From Bacteroides intestinalis (GTDB lineage: Bacteria > Bacteroidota > Bacteroidia > Bacteroidales > Bacteroidaceae): a DNA stretch of 64,000 nucleotides. Under the pieces are notes generated by a model. It ran no database searches and had not been told where the DNA came from. It saw only the letters and a list, made by a program, of their open reading frames with translations. This document shows, piece by piece, positions 55,315 through 63,983 of the stretch. Where the stretch lies: positions 615,051 through 679,050 of the forward strand of contig NZ_CABJDN010000004.1 in NCBI RefSeq assembly GCF_902364365.1, written 5' to 3'. The number at the start of each line of letters is the position of its first letter. The first letter of the stretch is position 1. Both the position numbers and the translations under genes were made by a program.

Positions 55315-55779
55315 ATGAATACTTTGAGTTTAACCCCAGGGATAAGCGTTCGAAGATTAGACTTATCTGAATATAAAGAGGCCGCATCTCTTTCTTTGGA
55401 AATATATCTTCAGACGGGTGAAGAGGATTTTGATGAACAAGGATTGGAAACTTTCAAAAGCTTTGTCAATGATGAGGCGATGATAAACAGCTTGGTCATT
55501 TATGGTGCATTTGATGAGGCAAGACTTGTGGGTGTGATGGCAGTCAAAGATGAAGGGAAACATATTTCCCTGTTTTTCATACGGGAGGCATATCACCGGA
55601 AAGGTATAGGCAGAAGATTATTCGATGCTTTTATCGAAGAGACTTCTGTGCCGGAAATGACTGTAAATTCCTCTACGTATGCAGTGCCTTTCTACAAAAG
55701 TTTGGGATTTGAGCAGGTACAGGAACCGCAGATTACGAATGGACTGAAGTATGTGCCGATGAAAAGAGAGATAAAGTAA
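55315..55779 (+). CDS. GNAT family N-acetyltransferase
   Basis: 154 residues. The acetyl-CoA motif A is clear (LFFIREAYHRKGIGRRLFDA), followed by VNSSTYAVPFYKSLGFEQVQ, typical of GNAT motif B. It acetylates an amine of unknown identity. No export signal. A shared hairpin terminator lies right after it. Confidence 0.92.
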   Translation: MNTLSLTPGISVRRLDLSEYKEAASLSLEIYLQTGEEDFDEQGLETFKSFVNDEAMINSLVIYGAFDEARLVGVMAVKDEGKHISLFFIREAYHRKGIGRRLFDAFIEETSVPEMTVNSSTYAVPFYKSLGFEQVQEPQITNGLKYVPMKREIK

Positions 55780-55783
55780 TAGT

Positions 55784-55822
55784 TATATATTGCGGACAAA
55801 GACTATTTGCCCGCAATATATA
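55784..55822. terminator. Bidirectional terminator between the GNAT and AraC genes
   Basis: TATATATTGCGG (55784-55795) and CCGCAATATATA (55811-55822) form a perfect 12-bp stem between two convergent genes. Confidence 0.82.
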
Positions 55823-55828
55823 AGATGA

Positions 55829-56689
55829 TTATTCTACCGGAATGAAGATTTCTGTCAACAAATCTTCCGGCTTCGTCTTGCATGGATCATTCAGATAACG
55901 TTCGGCACTCGACTCGTCTCTCATCGTACATTCCATTTCGGGAATGAACTTTCCGTAAATCGTGTCGTATACGCTTTGCAGATGCTCATAAGATCCTTTA
56001 TAGGTAAACACTGCATAACGTCCGGCAGGCAATTGCTTGAAGCCGACATCACCTTTGGGAGTTACGGTTACAGGCATCACCATGCAAACATCGGTACGCA
56101 ACTTGTCGGCAGGCGTCACTTTGGGATCATCGTGGTACATGCAATAAGGGGCCATGTCACCCATCGGCAGTTTTTCTTCTTTGATGAATTGGAACAAACG
56201 CATCCATGTGCTTCCGTAATCATTCATTTTATAGTCTCCGAACAGGCGGATATAAATTACATTTCTGGCAGGCACTTCTCTTATTTCTTTCTTTAACTCT
56301 AAATCGGGTCTGATAATTGCTGGTTTCATAATTACAAAATTTTTATTGTTACGATACTCATTAGGTGAAATTCCATAGAACTGCTTGAATACTTTCGACA
56401 GTGACGATGGTGAGGAATACCCGATGCGATAAGCGATATCTGCTATAGGCAAATCCGAGTAACGCAACAGGCGGGCGGCAGATTCTGTTCGTGTCCGGAC
56501 TATGAACGTCCCGATTGGCTCGCCCAGAAATGCTTTCATGATGCGATGGAAGTAGAACGGAGAGAAATGGGAAATCTTGGCCAACGATTTCAGATCAATC
56601 TCTTCTCCAAGATGGAGGTTGATGTAATCTACTACTGCATTTACGCATTTCTGATACTCTTCACGCGTGGTCTTCTTGCTATGTTCCAT
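55829..56689 (-). CDS. AraC family regulator with GyrI-like domain
   Basis: 286 residues from ATG 56689 (MEHSKKTTREEYQKC). The frame extends seven codons further to a GTG at 56710, but a -7 element sits only five bases beyond it, so that start is unlikely. Two AraC helix-turn-helix motifs are at the N-terminus (IDLKSLAKISHFSPFYFHRI and IADIAYRIGYSSPSSLSKVF) and a GyrI-like small-molecule-binding domain at the C-terminus (VIYIRLFGDYKMNDYGSTWM, LPAGRYAVFTYKGSYEHLQS). It resembles SoxS/Rob-like or multidrug-binding regulators. Target genes unknown. Confidence 0.93.
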   Translation of the reverse strand: MEHSKKTTREEYQKCVNAVVDYINLHLGEEIDLKSLAKISHFSPFYFHRIMKAFLGEPIGTFIVRTRTESAARLLRYSDLPIADIAYRIGYSSPSSLSKVFKQFYGISPNEYRNNKNFVIMKPAIIRPDLELKKEIREVPARNVIYIRLFGDYKMNDYGSTWMRLFQFIKEEKLPMGDMAPYCMYHDDPKVTPADKLRTDVCMVMPVTVTPKGDVGFKQLPAGRYAVFTYKGSYEHLQSVYDTIYGKFIPEMECTMRDESSAERYLNDPCKTKPEDLLTEIFIPVE

Positions 56690-56714
56690 AAGTTCTTCTT
56701 TGAATTTCACGATG

Positions 56715-56722
56715 CAAAAATA
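56715..56722 (-). promoter_or_regulatory. -7 element TATTTTTG for the AraC-GyrI gene
   Basis: Exact TAnnTTTG match on the minus strand, 25 bp upstream of ATG 56689; it decides that start over the GTG at 56710. Confidence 0.62.
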
Positions 56723-56768
56723 AGGGTAAATAGAATAGGGGACTTGTCCAAAGTTGCTATAAATTCAA

Positions 56769-56776
56769 TATCTTTG
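56769..56776 (+). promoter_or_regulatory. -7 element TATCTTTG for the TIGR02757 gene
   Basis: Exact TAnnTTTG match 25 bp upstream of ATG 56802; a TTG at 56744-56746 could be the -33 element (22-bp gap). Confidence 0.62.
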
Positions 56777-56801
56777 TACCCCTTCCCATGATTTTAAAGA
56801 A

Positions 56802-57506
56802 ATGACCAAAGATATAAAAAAGAAACTACAGGAGTGGGCAAAGACCTATCATTGTGCGGATTTTATTCAAAATGATCCGGTACAATTCCCGCATCGCTAC
56901 CGGCGGAAACAGGATATAGAAATCAGCGGTCTGCTGACTGCTATTATGAGTTTCGGTAATCGCAAGCAGATTCTGAAGAAAGCCGATGAATTACACGATT
57001 GTATGGGAACCTCTCCTTATCAATATGTACTTTCCCGTCGTTGGGAGAAGGATTTTCCTGCTGAGGAAAAACGTAGCTTCTACCGGATGCTTTCGTATGC
57101 CGATTTTTATTCTTACTTTGAACGCTTGTATGCTGCTTATTCCCGTTTTGAAAGTTTGGAAGAGGCGCTCCAAGTGTATTCCGGACTGCCAATAGAGAAA
57201 CTCTGTGCTTTCTTGGAAGTATCTTCCCGCAGTCCTCAGAAGAAGCTGAATATGTTTCTCCGCTGGATGATACGTAAAGGTCCGGAAGTTGACTTCGGAA
57301 TTTGGGAAAGTTTTGATTGCAGGGATTTAATCATCCCTTTGGATACGCATGTCTGTCGCGTAGCCCGATTGCTGGAACTTACCGAGACGGAAACTTTTTC
57401 TTTGAAAAATGCGCAAAGGATAACTGCCGCATTAGCGGAAGTCTTTCCGGATGATCCCTGTTTCGGTGATTTTGCTTTGTTTGGCTATGGGGTGAATAAT
57501 AAGTAG
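56802..57506 (+). CDS. TIGR02757 (DUF2400) family protein
   Basis: 234 residues. Family features: FPHRYRRKQDIEISGLLTAI, MSFGNRKQILKKADEL, then KLNMFLRWMIRKGPEVDFGI and PLDTHVCRVARLLELTETET. The last region with LDTH resembles a helix-hairpin-helix glycosylase-like fold. Function is uncharacterised. Convergent with the lipocalin gene, six bases apart. Confidence 0.9.
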   Translation: MTKDIKKKLQEWAKTYHCADFIQNDPVQFPHRYRRKQDIEISGLLTAIMSFGNRKQILKKADELHDCMGTSPYQYVLSRRWEKDFPAEEKRSFYRMLSYADFYSYFERLYAAYSRFESLEEALQVYSGLPIEKLCAFLEVSSRSPQKKLNMFLRWMIRKGPEVDFGIWESFDCRDLIIPLDTHVCRVARLLELTETETFSLKNAQRITAALAEVFPDDPCFGDFALFGYGVNNK

Positions 57507-57512
57507 GAGCTA

Positions 57513-57962
57513 TCAGTTGAAGATTAGCTTTGTTGTATCATATCCCCGGTGAGCAGCTATGCTGAGAAGCTGCTCCTTTATGTCTTCCGGAAGTTGTTTC
57601 TCGCGACTCAATATCCATAAATATTTGTCCGTACTGCTACCCACCAGTACATAACCATAATTTTCTTGATCCAGTTCCAGTATGTAATAATCGGAATAGA
57701 ACCAAAGAAAGAAGGACACTTTTAATTTGCCCGGCTGCTGCGGATCGGGCTGTTTCGCACGTCCGGTTGCTTTTTTGAATACTCCATTCCGGTAACCGGC
57801 ATTTTCTACCTTGATGCTTCCGTCAGGCTGGAGAGTGTAAGTTGCGGTAACATTTACCATATCTTTCTCAAAATGGTTTTCGTAGCGGGCTATTTCGTGC
57901 CACACGCCCATATAGCGTGGAATATCTACTTCTCTAACGGTATTTTTGATTGCTGCTTTCAT
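57513..57962 (-). CDS. Lipocalin family protein (Blc-like), cytoplasmic
   Basis: 149 residues from the chosen start MKAAIKNTVREVDIPRYMGV; in-frame ATGs exist at 57983 and 58016. The lipocalin motif GVWHEIARYENHFEKDMVNV (GxW) opens the barrel, and FLWFYSDYYILELDQENYGY and LWILSREKQLPED follow. No signal peptide or lipobox, unlike Escherichia coli Blc. Ligand unknown. Located between convergent and divergent neighbours. Confidence 0.88.
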   Translation of the reverse strand: MKAAIKNTVREVDIPRYMGVWHEIARYENHFEKDMVNVTATYTLQPDGSIKVENAGYRNGVFKKATGRAKQPDPQQPGKLKVSFFLWFYSDYYILELDQENYGYVLVGSSTDKYLWILSREKQLPEDIKEQLLSIAAHRGYDTTKLIFN

Positions 57963-58055
57963 ATCTGTTATGTTTTTATTCATAACACACTGTGATTCGT
58001 ATTTGTTCTTTGGCATTATGTCCCTTTTTTACTATCTCTCCCCATTCCTTTTGTC

Positions 58056-58093
58056 TACTTTTGCCGCAATTCATGAGATATATCATATATTTG
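58056..58093 (+). promoter_or_regulatory. Tandem -7 elements TACTTTTG and TATATTTG for the second AraC gene
   Basis: TACTTTTG (58056-58063) and TATATTTG (58086-58093) are both exact TAnnTTTG matches; the TTTG of the first is 22 bp before the second and could be its -33 element. The second would give an almost leaderless transcript (ATG 58098). Confidence 0.55.
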
Positions 58094-58097
58094 TCGT

Positions 58098-58901
58098 ATG
58101 CAAACTTTTCGTATCGTAAAACCTGCTCCTGCATTGGCTCCTTATATCCGTTATTATTGGATATTGCGGGATGATGCCCTTACTCTTGTGTCGGAACGGA
58201 CATTGCCTGTTGGCTGTATGCAGCTGGTATTTCATAAGGGCAGGCAATTATTATCATTGCAAAATTCACAATTACAACCACAATCCTTTATTTGCGGTCA
58301 GTCTTTCGGCTTTTCCGACGTTATATCGACGGGAATGATTGAAATGATAACGGTGGTTTTCCAGCCCTATGCGGCAAAGACTTTCCTGCGAATCCCGCTG
58401 CATCTTTTCTTCGGGCAAAGTATCTCTACGGATGAAGTAGAAGATACGGAACTCTCTGATTTATCCCGGAGAATCGTGGATACTCCGGATAATGACCAAT
58501 GTATCCACTTGATTGAAGACTTCTTCTTCCGCCGTTTGGTTTCCTGTTCCGAATACAATCTGAAAAGACTTTCTACTGTTTTGCATGAAATAAACCTCCA
58601 TCCGCAAGTCAGCACATTAGAGCTTTCTGATATAGCCTGCCTCAGTTCCAAGCAGTTTGGCCGTATATTTGCCGATTATATAGGTACTACTCCTAAAGAA
58701 TTCCTTCGTATTGTGCGCATGCAGCGTGCTCTTTATACTTTGCAACAAGATCCGGCGTTACCTTTTGCCCAGGTAGCTTATGAGTGTGGCTTTTCCGACC
58801 AATCTCACATGATTAAGGAGTTTAAACTCTTCTCCGGCTATACCCCTGCCGAATACCTATCTGTCTGTGCTCCTGTCTCCGATTATTTTTCCACTCTTTA
58901 A
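58098..58901 (+). CDS. AraC family transcriptional regulator
   Basis: 267 residues. N-terminal sensing domain (VKPAPALAPYIRYYWILRDD, then TLPVGCMQLVFHKG) of the DUF6597 type, and C-terminal HTH_18 with LSDIACLSSKQFGRIFADYI and FAQVAYECGFSDQSHMIKEF. Directly upstream of the VOC and ABM genes on the same strand, which it may control. Confidence 0.93.
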   Translation: MQTFRIVKPAPALAPYIRYYWILRDDALTLVSERTLPVGCMQLVFHKGRQLLSLQNSQLQPQSFICGQSFGFSDVISTGMIEMITVVFQPYAAKTFLRIPLHLFFGQSISTDEVEDTELSDLSRRIVDTPDNDQCIHLIEDFFFRRLVSCSEYNLKRLSTVLHEINLHPQVSTLELSDIACLSSKQFGRIFADYIGTTPKEFLRIVRMQRALYTLQQDPALPFAQVAYECGFSDQSHMIKEFKLFSGYTPAEYLSVCAPVSDYFSTL

Positions 58902-58941
58902 AGATGTCTTTTTTCTTCTATTGAAGGTTACCGGCTTACCC

Positions 58942-58949
58942 TATTTTTG
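58942..58949 (+). promoter_or_regulatory. -7 element TATTTTTG for the VOC gene
   Basis: Exact TAnnTTTG match 46 bp upstream of ATG 58996, with a TTG at 58921-58923 (18-bp gap) as a possible -33. Confidence 0.6.
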
Positions 58950-58995
58950 CATTGTCTTTGCAAAGGCATAGTAATAACCATAAAAAGAAAACAAA

Positions 58996-59361
58996 ATGAA
59001 AAAACTAATTGCATTTTTTGAAATTCCTGCTGCTGATTTCCGTCGGGCAATCGATTTTTATGAAACCGTGTTGAATATGAAACTTCCGACTTGCGAATGT
59101 GAGGAAGAGAAGATGGCATTTTTCACTGAAGAGGATGAATTTGTCGGAGCAGTTTCTTATGCTTCTGATTTCCTTCCTTCTGAAAAAGGGGTACTCATTC
59201 ATTTCAATGTAGATGAGATTGAGCCTACTCTTGAAACAATTTTGAAAAAAGGCGGAAAAGTCGTTATTCCCAAAACAAAGATTGAGGCAGAGGGTAGGGG
59301 GTATTTCGCTGTATTTGTTGATACGGAGGGAAACCGCGTCGGTATTTATGCAGATAAATAA
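58996..59361 (+). CDS. VOC (glyoxalase/bleomycin resistance-like) family protein
   Basis: 121 residues, one VOC module pair: FFEIPAADFRRAIDFYETVL at the start and FAVFVDTEGNRVGIYADK at the end with the conserved Glu/Asp region missing a clear metal His. Members include glyoxalases and dioxygenases; this one is small and its substrate unknown. Upstream of an ABM gene. Confidence 0.9.
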   Translation: MKKLIAFFEIPAADFRRAIDFYETVLNMKLPTCECEEEKMAFFTEEDEFVGAVSYASDFLPSEKGVLIHFNVDEIEPTLETILKKGGKVVIPKTKIEAEGRGYFAVFVDTEGNRVGIYADK

Positions 59362-59384
59362 TCAGCATTTCTGATTTTTCTGTT

Positions 59385-59392
59385 TACATTTG
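59385..59392 (+). promoter_or_regulatory. -7 element TACATTTG for the ABM gene
   Basis: Exact TAnnTTTG match 25 bp upstream of ATG 59418. Confidence 0.6.
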
Positions 59393-59417
59393 CAGCACAC
59401 TTTTAAAATGTACAAAT

Positions 59418-59693
59418 ATGATTAGACTGAATGTTTTTATTCAAGTAAGTGAAAGTAACCGTGCTGCGGTGTTGGAAGCTGCAAAAGAGTTGGTAGCATC
59501 TTCTTTGAAAGATAAAGGTTGTATTGCCTATGATATTTTCGAAAGCGCCACCCGTAATGATGTCCTGATGATTTGCGAAACTTGGGAAGATGCAGAATCG
59601 CTGTCTGCTCATGAGAAAGCAGAACATTTTGTTACATTGGTTCCCAAAATACAGGGATTGGCTTCCATGAAGTTAGAGAAGTTTAGCTTCTGA
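59418..59693 (+). CDS. Antibiotic biosynthesis monooxygenase (ABM) domain protein
   Basis: 91 residues, a single ABM ferredoxin-like fold: MIRLNVFIQVSESNRAAVLE, LVASSLKDKGCIAYDIFES, VLMICETWEDAESLSAHEKA, then EHFVTLVPKIQGL. Similar to YgiN-type quinol monooxygenases. A terminator hairpin follows. Confidence 0.92.
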   Translation: MIRLNVFIQVSESNRAAVLEAAKELVASSLKDKGCIAYDIFESATRNDVLMICETWEDAESLSAHEKAEHFVTLVPKIQGLASMKLEKFSF

Positions 59694-59700
59694 TATTGGG

Positions 59701-59739
59701 AAAGAGGATATGCTGCATTGGGCTATATCCTCTTTTTCT
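59701..59739 (+). terminator. Terminator of the ABM gene
   Basis: AAAGAGGATAT (59701-59711) pairs with ATATCCTCTTT (59725-59735), loop of 13 nt, then TTCT. The upstream in-frame ATG of the MATE gene (59710) lies inside it, which supports the later start at 59755. Confidence 0.85.
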
Positions 59740-59754
59740 TTCTATCCTTTATAT

Positions 59755-61080
59755 ATGAATTTCAGTTATAAGCAAATTTGGATAATTGCGTATCCCATTC
59801 TTATCAGCCTGCTGATGGAGCACATGATAAATGTTACGGATACAGCTTTTTTAGGCCACGTAGGTGAAGTAGAATTAGGAGCATCTGCATTGGCTGGCGT
59901 TCTTTATATGGCTATTTATATGCTTGGCTTCGGATTCAGTATTGGTGTACAGATTCTGATAGCTCGTAGAAATGGCGAACAGAAGTATAGTGAAATAGGC
60001 GGAGTATTTATACAGGGCGCTTTTTTCCTGCTGGCATTGGCTACCGTCATGTTTTTCTTGTGCGATTTTATCACAACACGCATTCTTGGTCGTCTGATAT
60101 CTTCCGATCAGGTTTATACTGCTGCCGCTTCTTATCTGGAATGGAGAAGGTATGGGCTTTTCTTCTCTTTTATTGCAATCCTGTTTCGCGCTTTCTATAT
60201 TGGTATAACGGAGACACGTACTCTGACGCTCAACTCTATAGTGATGGTGCTCAGTAATATTATTTTCAATTACATTCTGATATTCGGAAAATTCGGTTTC
60301 CCGGCTTTAGGTATTGCAGGTGCAGCAATCGGTTCTTCACTGGCGGAGTTGGTATCGTTACTGTTTTATGTGGCATACACCTGGCTGAAAGTGGATAAGA
60401 AAAAATATGCTTTATTCCAACAGTTTAGTTTCAAACTGTCCGAATTTAAATGCATTTGGAATATCTCATGTTGGACCATGCTTCAGTCTATACTGTTCCC
60501 GTCTCAGTGGTTTTTGTTTTTTATAGCCATAGAGCATTTGGGAGAACGATCTTTGGCCATAGCTAATATCATGCGGAGCATCAATACGTGTTTCTTCATG
60601 GTTATTTTTGCGTTTGCCGATACTGCAAGCTCCATGGTGAGCAACCTGCTGGGAAGGGGTGAAGAGAAGAGCGAAATCTGGCTTGCCTGTAAACGTGCCA
60701 TACGCTTGACTTATATGATAGGTATACCGTTCCTATTGCTGTCCGCCTTGTTTCCTACCGTGTTGTTGCAGATATATACCAATAGTCAGGAGTTGGTACA
60801 AGCAGCATTACCTACTATGTACATCATGTTATCAGGATATCTCCTTTCAGCTCCCGGATTGGTGCTGTTTAATGCTGTTTCCGGCACAGGAAATACAAGC
60901 CGGTCTATGAAAATTATGTTGATAACCATTTCCATTTATGTTGTTTATGTGGTTGTTATGGTTATGTATCTGCAAGTGGATGTCGCTATAGCGTGGACAA
61001 GTGAATATATTTACGGGGGTATGTTGCTGTTGCTTTCTTATCTGTATCTGAAAAGGGAGAATTGGAATAAGCGCATTTAA
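59755..61080 (+). CDS. MATE family efflux transporter
   Basis: 441 residues from MNFSYKQIWIIAYPILISLL, about twelve membrane segments. The MATE N-terminal MEHMINVTDTAFLGHVGEVE, then LGASALAGVLY, and the internal repeat (LGERSLAIANIMRSINTCFF, then FADTASSMVSNLLG) are clear. It exports drugs or other cations coupled to Na+ or H+. The promoter may lie inside the upstream gene. Confidence 0.93.
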   Translation: MNFSYKQIWIIAYPILISLLMEHMINVTDTAFLGHVGEVELGASALAGVLYMAIYMLGFGFSIGVQILIARRNGEQKYSEIGGVFIQGAFFLLALATVMFFLCDFITTRILGRLISSDQVYTAAASYLEWRRYGLFFSFIAILFRAFYIGITETRTLTLNSIVMVLSNIIFNYILIFGKFGFPALGIAGAAIGSSLAELVSLLFYVAYTWLKVDKKKYALFQQFSFKLSEFKCIWNISCWTMLQSILFPSQWFLFFIAIEHLGERSLAIANIMRSINTCFFMVIFAFADTASSMVSNLLGRGEEKSEIWLACKRAIRLTYMIGIPFLLLSALFPTVLLQIYTNSQELVQAALPTMYIMLSGYLLSAPGLVLFNAVSGTGNTSRSMKIMLITISIYVVYVVVMVMYLQVDVAIAWTSEYIYGGMLLLLSYLYLKRENWNKRI

Positions 61081-61121
61081 TTACGATTCGGATATAAGAG
61101 AAGTTTCTTCATTTTTTCTCT

Positions 61122-61306
61122 CTATTCTAATGTATTGCGATACTCCTGCTGTTTCTTTTTAGGTAATTTCTTGATTACTTCCTCTATAGAGCAAAAGTGA
61201 ACATCTTGTCCATGATTTTATAGACAAGGGTATTTTCGCCAAAGGGGAAACTTTCTGTTGCTCCTTTGATACTTAAACAATATTCCCGATATTCTTCAAT
61301 ATTCAT
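61122..61306 (-). pseudogene. MmcQ/YjbR-family remnant with internal deletion
   Basis: Read on the minus strand, ATG 61304-61306 opens a frame MNIEEYREYCLSIKGATESF, then PFGENTLVYKIMDKMFTFAL, which is the N-terminal 40 residues of YjbR/MmcQ DNA-binding proteins, ended by TAG at 61184-61186. In the next frame right away the family's C-terminal EEVIKKLPKKKQQEYRNTLE ends at 61122. The middle (roughly 55-60 residues of a protein of about 118) is missing and the frame shifts. It fills the gap between the MATE and DUF5131 genes. Confidence 0.75.
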
Positions 61307-61419
61307 GGCTTTATCCTTTTTCATTTTACTCCGTCTCAAAAATACGATTTCTTTTCATAAGCTCATGTAAAAGTTCCATAAAAAAGAACTTAAATACCAC
61401 TTGGAATAAGGACAATGCA

Positions 61420-61427
61420 TACTTTTG
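61420..61427 (+). promoter_or_regulatory. -7 element TACTTTTG for the DUF5131 gene
   Basis: Exact TAnnTTTG match 64 bp upstream of ATG 61492. Confidence 0.58.
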
Positions 61428-61491
61428 TGAAAGTAACATACCTACGGGTGATGGTGCATGAGTAGAACATGAAAAAAAGTGGTAAAAGCAG

Positions 61492-62274
61492 ATGTTGCGA
61501 ATAGGTGTAAAGACGTCGATGTGGAATCCTTGGCACGGCTGTCATAAGTTTAGTACAGGGTGTCAGCATTGCTATGTTTATCGCACGGATGGTAAATATG
61601 GTAAAGATAGTTCTGTTGTAACAAAGACGGAAAAGTTCAATCTGCCTGTACAACGGAAGAAAAACAAAACATATAAGATACCTTCCGGTAATCTGGTCTA
61701 TACTTGTTTTACTTCTGATTTTCTGGTAGAAGATGCTGACGTATGGCGTCCTGAAGCATGGGAGATGATGCGGTTGAGGCAAGATCTTCATTTCCTTTTT
61801 ATCACTAAACGTATTGACCGGTTGAAGGATTGTTTACCTCCTGATTGGGGAGAAGGATATGATAATGTAACGATCTGTTGTACGATGGAGAATCAGGATC
61901 GGATTGACTATCGCCTGCCTATTTATAAGGCAGCTCCCATAAAGCATAAGATCATTATTTGTGAACCTCTTCTCAGTCGGATAGATTTCAGGGGAGAGTT
62001 AGGTGAGTGGGTTGAGCAGGTTGTAGCTGGAGGAGAATCCGGTCGGGAGGCCCGTGTATGCGATTATGACTGGGTTTTGGAGATTCGTCGCCAATGCATA
62101 GATGCCAATGTAGGCTTCTGGTTCAAACAAACAGGCTCTTTTTTACTGAAAGAAGGAAAGGTGTTTAAAGTGGCCCGGCAGTTTCAGCATTCGCAGGCCC
62201 GTAAGGCAGAAATAAATTATGAGCCGGATCGCCCCTCTCTTATAGAAGAGAATACGGGTAATGTGATTTTGTAG
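61492..62274 (+). CDS. DUF5131 (phage Gp37/Gp68-like) family protein
   Basis: 260 residues. N-terminal MWNPWHGCHKFSTGCQHCY with Cys17, Cys24 and Cys27 in a C-x6-C-x2-C arrangement, then LVYTCFTSDFLVEDADVWRP, FLFITKRIDRLKDCLPP and VVAGGESGREARVCDYDWV. The family is commonly called phage Gp37/Gp68 and the cysteines suggest a radical SAM-like iron-sulfur site. Its function is not established. No phage genes surround it. Confidence 0.9.
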   Translation: MLRIGVKTSMWNPWHGCHKFSTGCQHCYVYRTDGKYGKDSSVVTKTEKFNLPVQRKKNKTYKIPSGNLVYTCFTSDFLVEDADVWRPEAWEMMRLRQDLHFLFITKRIDRLKDCLPPDWGEGYDNVTICCTMENQDRIDYRLPIYKAAPIKHKIIICEPLLSRIDFRGELGEWVEQVVAGGESGREARVCDYDWVLEIRRQCIDANVGFWFKQTGSFLLKEGKVFKVARQFQHSQARKAEINYEPDRPSLIEENTGNVIL

Positions 62275-62358
62275 TCTCCTGCGTTCAACTATCCTACCGG
62301 TTTGATTGTTATATACTCAATATATCAATAACATAAGATTTGTTGGAGAGCTGAAGAT

Positions 62359-63417
62359 ATGAAACAACTCATATTTGTTTTTATATTGTTAACGAGTTGT
62401 CTGGCTTGTGCCAATAACCGTGCTGGGCAGACAGAAAAGAAAGAAGATATGAAATCAACTAAGGAAATTTATTTGGCAGGAGGCTGTTTCTGGGGAACCG
62501 AACACTTTCTGAAACTGATTGATGGCGTAGAGGCAACGCAAGTAGGTTATGCAAACGGCAATATTGCCAATCCGACTTATAAACAGGTATGTACCGGAAC
62601 TACCGATTTTGCAGAAACCGTGAAAGTGCAGTATGATCCCGTGAAAGTGGACCTGCCTTTTCTTATAGATCTTTATTTCAAAACCATCGACCCTACCAGT
62701 GTAAACAAGCAAGGTAATGATAGGGGTACTCAATATCGTACAGGCATCTATTACACCGATCCGGCAGATTTATCGGTCATTCAGGAAACGGTACACCGTT
62801 TGGCTGCAACTTATACCCGTCCGCTGGCAGTAGAAATGAAGCCTTTGGAGAACTTCTATCCGGCAGAAGATTATCATCAGGATTATCTGGATAAGAATCC
62901 GGGCGGGTATTGCCATATTCATCCTGAGTTATTCGACTTGGCGCGTAAGGCTAAAATGCCGAAGAAATCTGCCCCCGCTTATAGTAAACCGGATGATGCG
63001 GCCTTACGTTCCAAACTTACTCCGGAACAATATGCCGTGACTCAAAAGAATGCAACCGAGCCGGCTTTTCATAATGATTATTGGGATGAACACCGTCCCG
63101 GAATTTATGTAGACATCACTACGGGTGAGCCTTTGTTTGTTTCAACCGATAAGTTTGATTCCGGTTGTGGTTGGCCCAGTTTCTCAAAGCCGATTGACCG
63201 TAAACTTATTCAAGAGAAAATGGATACATCTCATGGCATGGTGCGTACAGAGGTTCGGAGTGCTGCAGGCGATGCCCACTTAGGACATGTCTTTACAGAC
63301 GGTCCGGCGGATAAAGGTGGTTTACGCTATTGCATTAACAGCGCTTCGTTGCGCTTTATTCCTAAAGATAAAATGAAGGCGGAAGGATATGGAGATTACA
63401 TCGACTTGGTAAAGTGA
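62359..63417 (+). CDS. msrAB: Fused methionine sulfoxide reductase MsrA-MsrB lipoprotein
   Basis: 352 residues. Signal peptide with lipobox (LTSC, Cys14, or LAC, Cys17). MsrA domain with catalytic GGCFWG (Cys43) and [12 protein letters not shown], followed by MsrB ([20 protein letters not shown]) with [14 protein letters not shown] and the catalytic [11 protein letters not shown]. The paired CxxC zinc-binding cysteines of many MsrB proteins are absent; the sequence has [10 protein letters not shown] and [12 protein letters not shown] instead. It repairs both methionine sulfoxide epimers of envelope proteins. Confidence 0.95.
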   Translation: MKQLIFVFILLTSCLACANNRAGQTEKKEDMKSTKEIYLAGGCFWGTEHFLKLIDGVEATQVGYANGNIANPTYKQVCTGTTDFAETVKVQYDPVKVDLPFLIDLYFKTIDPTSVNKQGNDRGTQYRTGIYYTDPADLSVIQETVHRLAATYTRPLAVEMKPLENFYPAEDYHQDYLDKNPGGYCHIHPELFDLARKAKMPKKSAPAYSKPDDAALRSKLTPEQYAVTQKNATEPAFHNDYWDEHRPGIYVDITTGEPLFVSTDKFDSGCGWPSFSKPIDRKLIQEKMDTSHGMVRTEVRSAAGDAHLGHVFTDGPADKGGLRYCINSASLRFIPKDKMKAEGYGDYIDLVK

Positions 63418-63573
63418 TGTTTCGTTGGAAAAATGCGGGTTTATGACGAAGCATTGCGCTATCGTTTTTGAGTTTTAAAAACATTGTTTGCATTCGATAT
63501 GTTATCATATCATAAATAAACAGTTTTCAAATAGTACGATTATGGCTAAAAAAGCCTTATTTGGAAGGTAAAG

Positions 63574-63581
63574 TATTTTTG
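63574..63581 (+). promoter_or_regulatory. -7-like element TATTTTTG in the final spacer
   Basis: Exact TAnnTTTG match without a confident gene behind it; 43 bp upstream of the doubtful ORF at 63624. Confidence 0.35.
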
Positions 63582-63623
63582 TGGTAAAGGTTTCCATGTT
63601 GTTTTGAGAAAGAGAATGAAGAC

Positions 63624-63908
63624 TTGAATTGCGCAATGGAGTGCTTGTTGCAGTGTCACAGTTGTTTACGTGTGGAATATGAAGAGCTTATACCTTTCTT
63701 GACCCCATTCGTGCATCTGCTGGTCAGCAACAATGAGGGAGCAAGACTGTATGGATTTCGCGCACTTGCCAATACCCTGCATCTGCTTATAGATTTCATG
63801 GATGCGGATGGAAGTAGACATGTGATAAGCATTAAAGCGTTGAAAAACAGTTGTTCATGGTGCAAATCGAGTTGTATCCGAGGGACTGATTCCTGTTTCC
63901 TTTTTTGA
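63624..63908 (+). CDS. Doubtful small Cys-rich ORF
   Basis: 94 residues (MNCAMECLLQCHSCLRVEYE at the start) with nine or so cysteines, including CHSC and CSWC pairs, and a helical middle (FLTPFVHLLVSNNEGARLYG). I recognise no family. It lies in the 583-bp end spacer behind a promoter-like element; an alternative internal start is ATG 63636. It may be a gene, a remnant or chance. Confidence 0.25.
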   Translation: MNCAMECLLQCHSCLRVEYEELIPFLTPFVHLLVSNNEGARLYGFRALANTLHLLIDFMDADGSRHVISIKALKNSCSWCKSSCIRGTDSCFLF

Positions 63909-63921
63909 TTTCCAAATAGGG

Positions 63922-63955
63922 CAAAAACGGCTTTTTTCGCGAAAAGTCGTTTTTG
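63922..63955. terminator. Hairpin with T-run near the right edge
   Basis: CAAAAACGGCTTTT (63922-63935) and AAAAGTCGTTTTTG (63942-63955) pair over 14 bp with one G-U, loop TTCGCG. It follows the doubtful ORF and could terminate upstream transcription. Confidence 0.6.
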
Positions 63956-63983
63956 GTATATTGGTATATATGTCGGATCTTTG
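63952..63983 (+). promoter_or_regulatory. Promoter pointing out of the window (TTTG, 20 bp, GATCTTTG)
   Basis: TTTG (63952-63955) and GATCTTTG (63976-63983, one mismatch to TAnnTTTG) are 20 bp apart, a good Bacteroides spacing. It would drive a gene beyond the right end. Confidence 0.5.
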
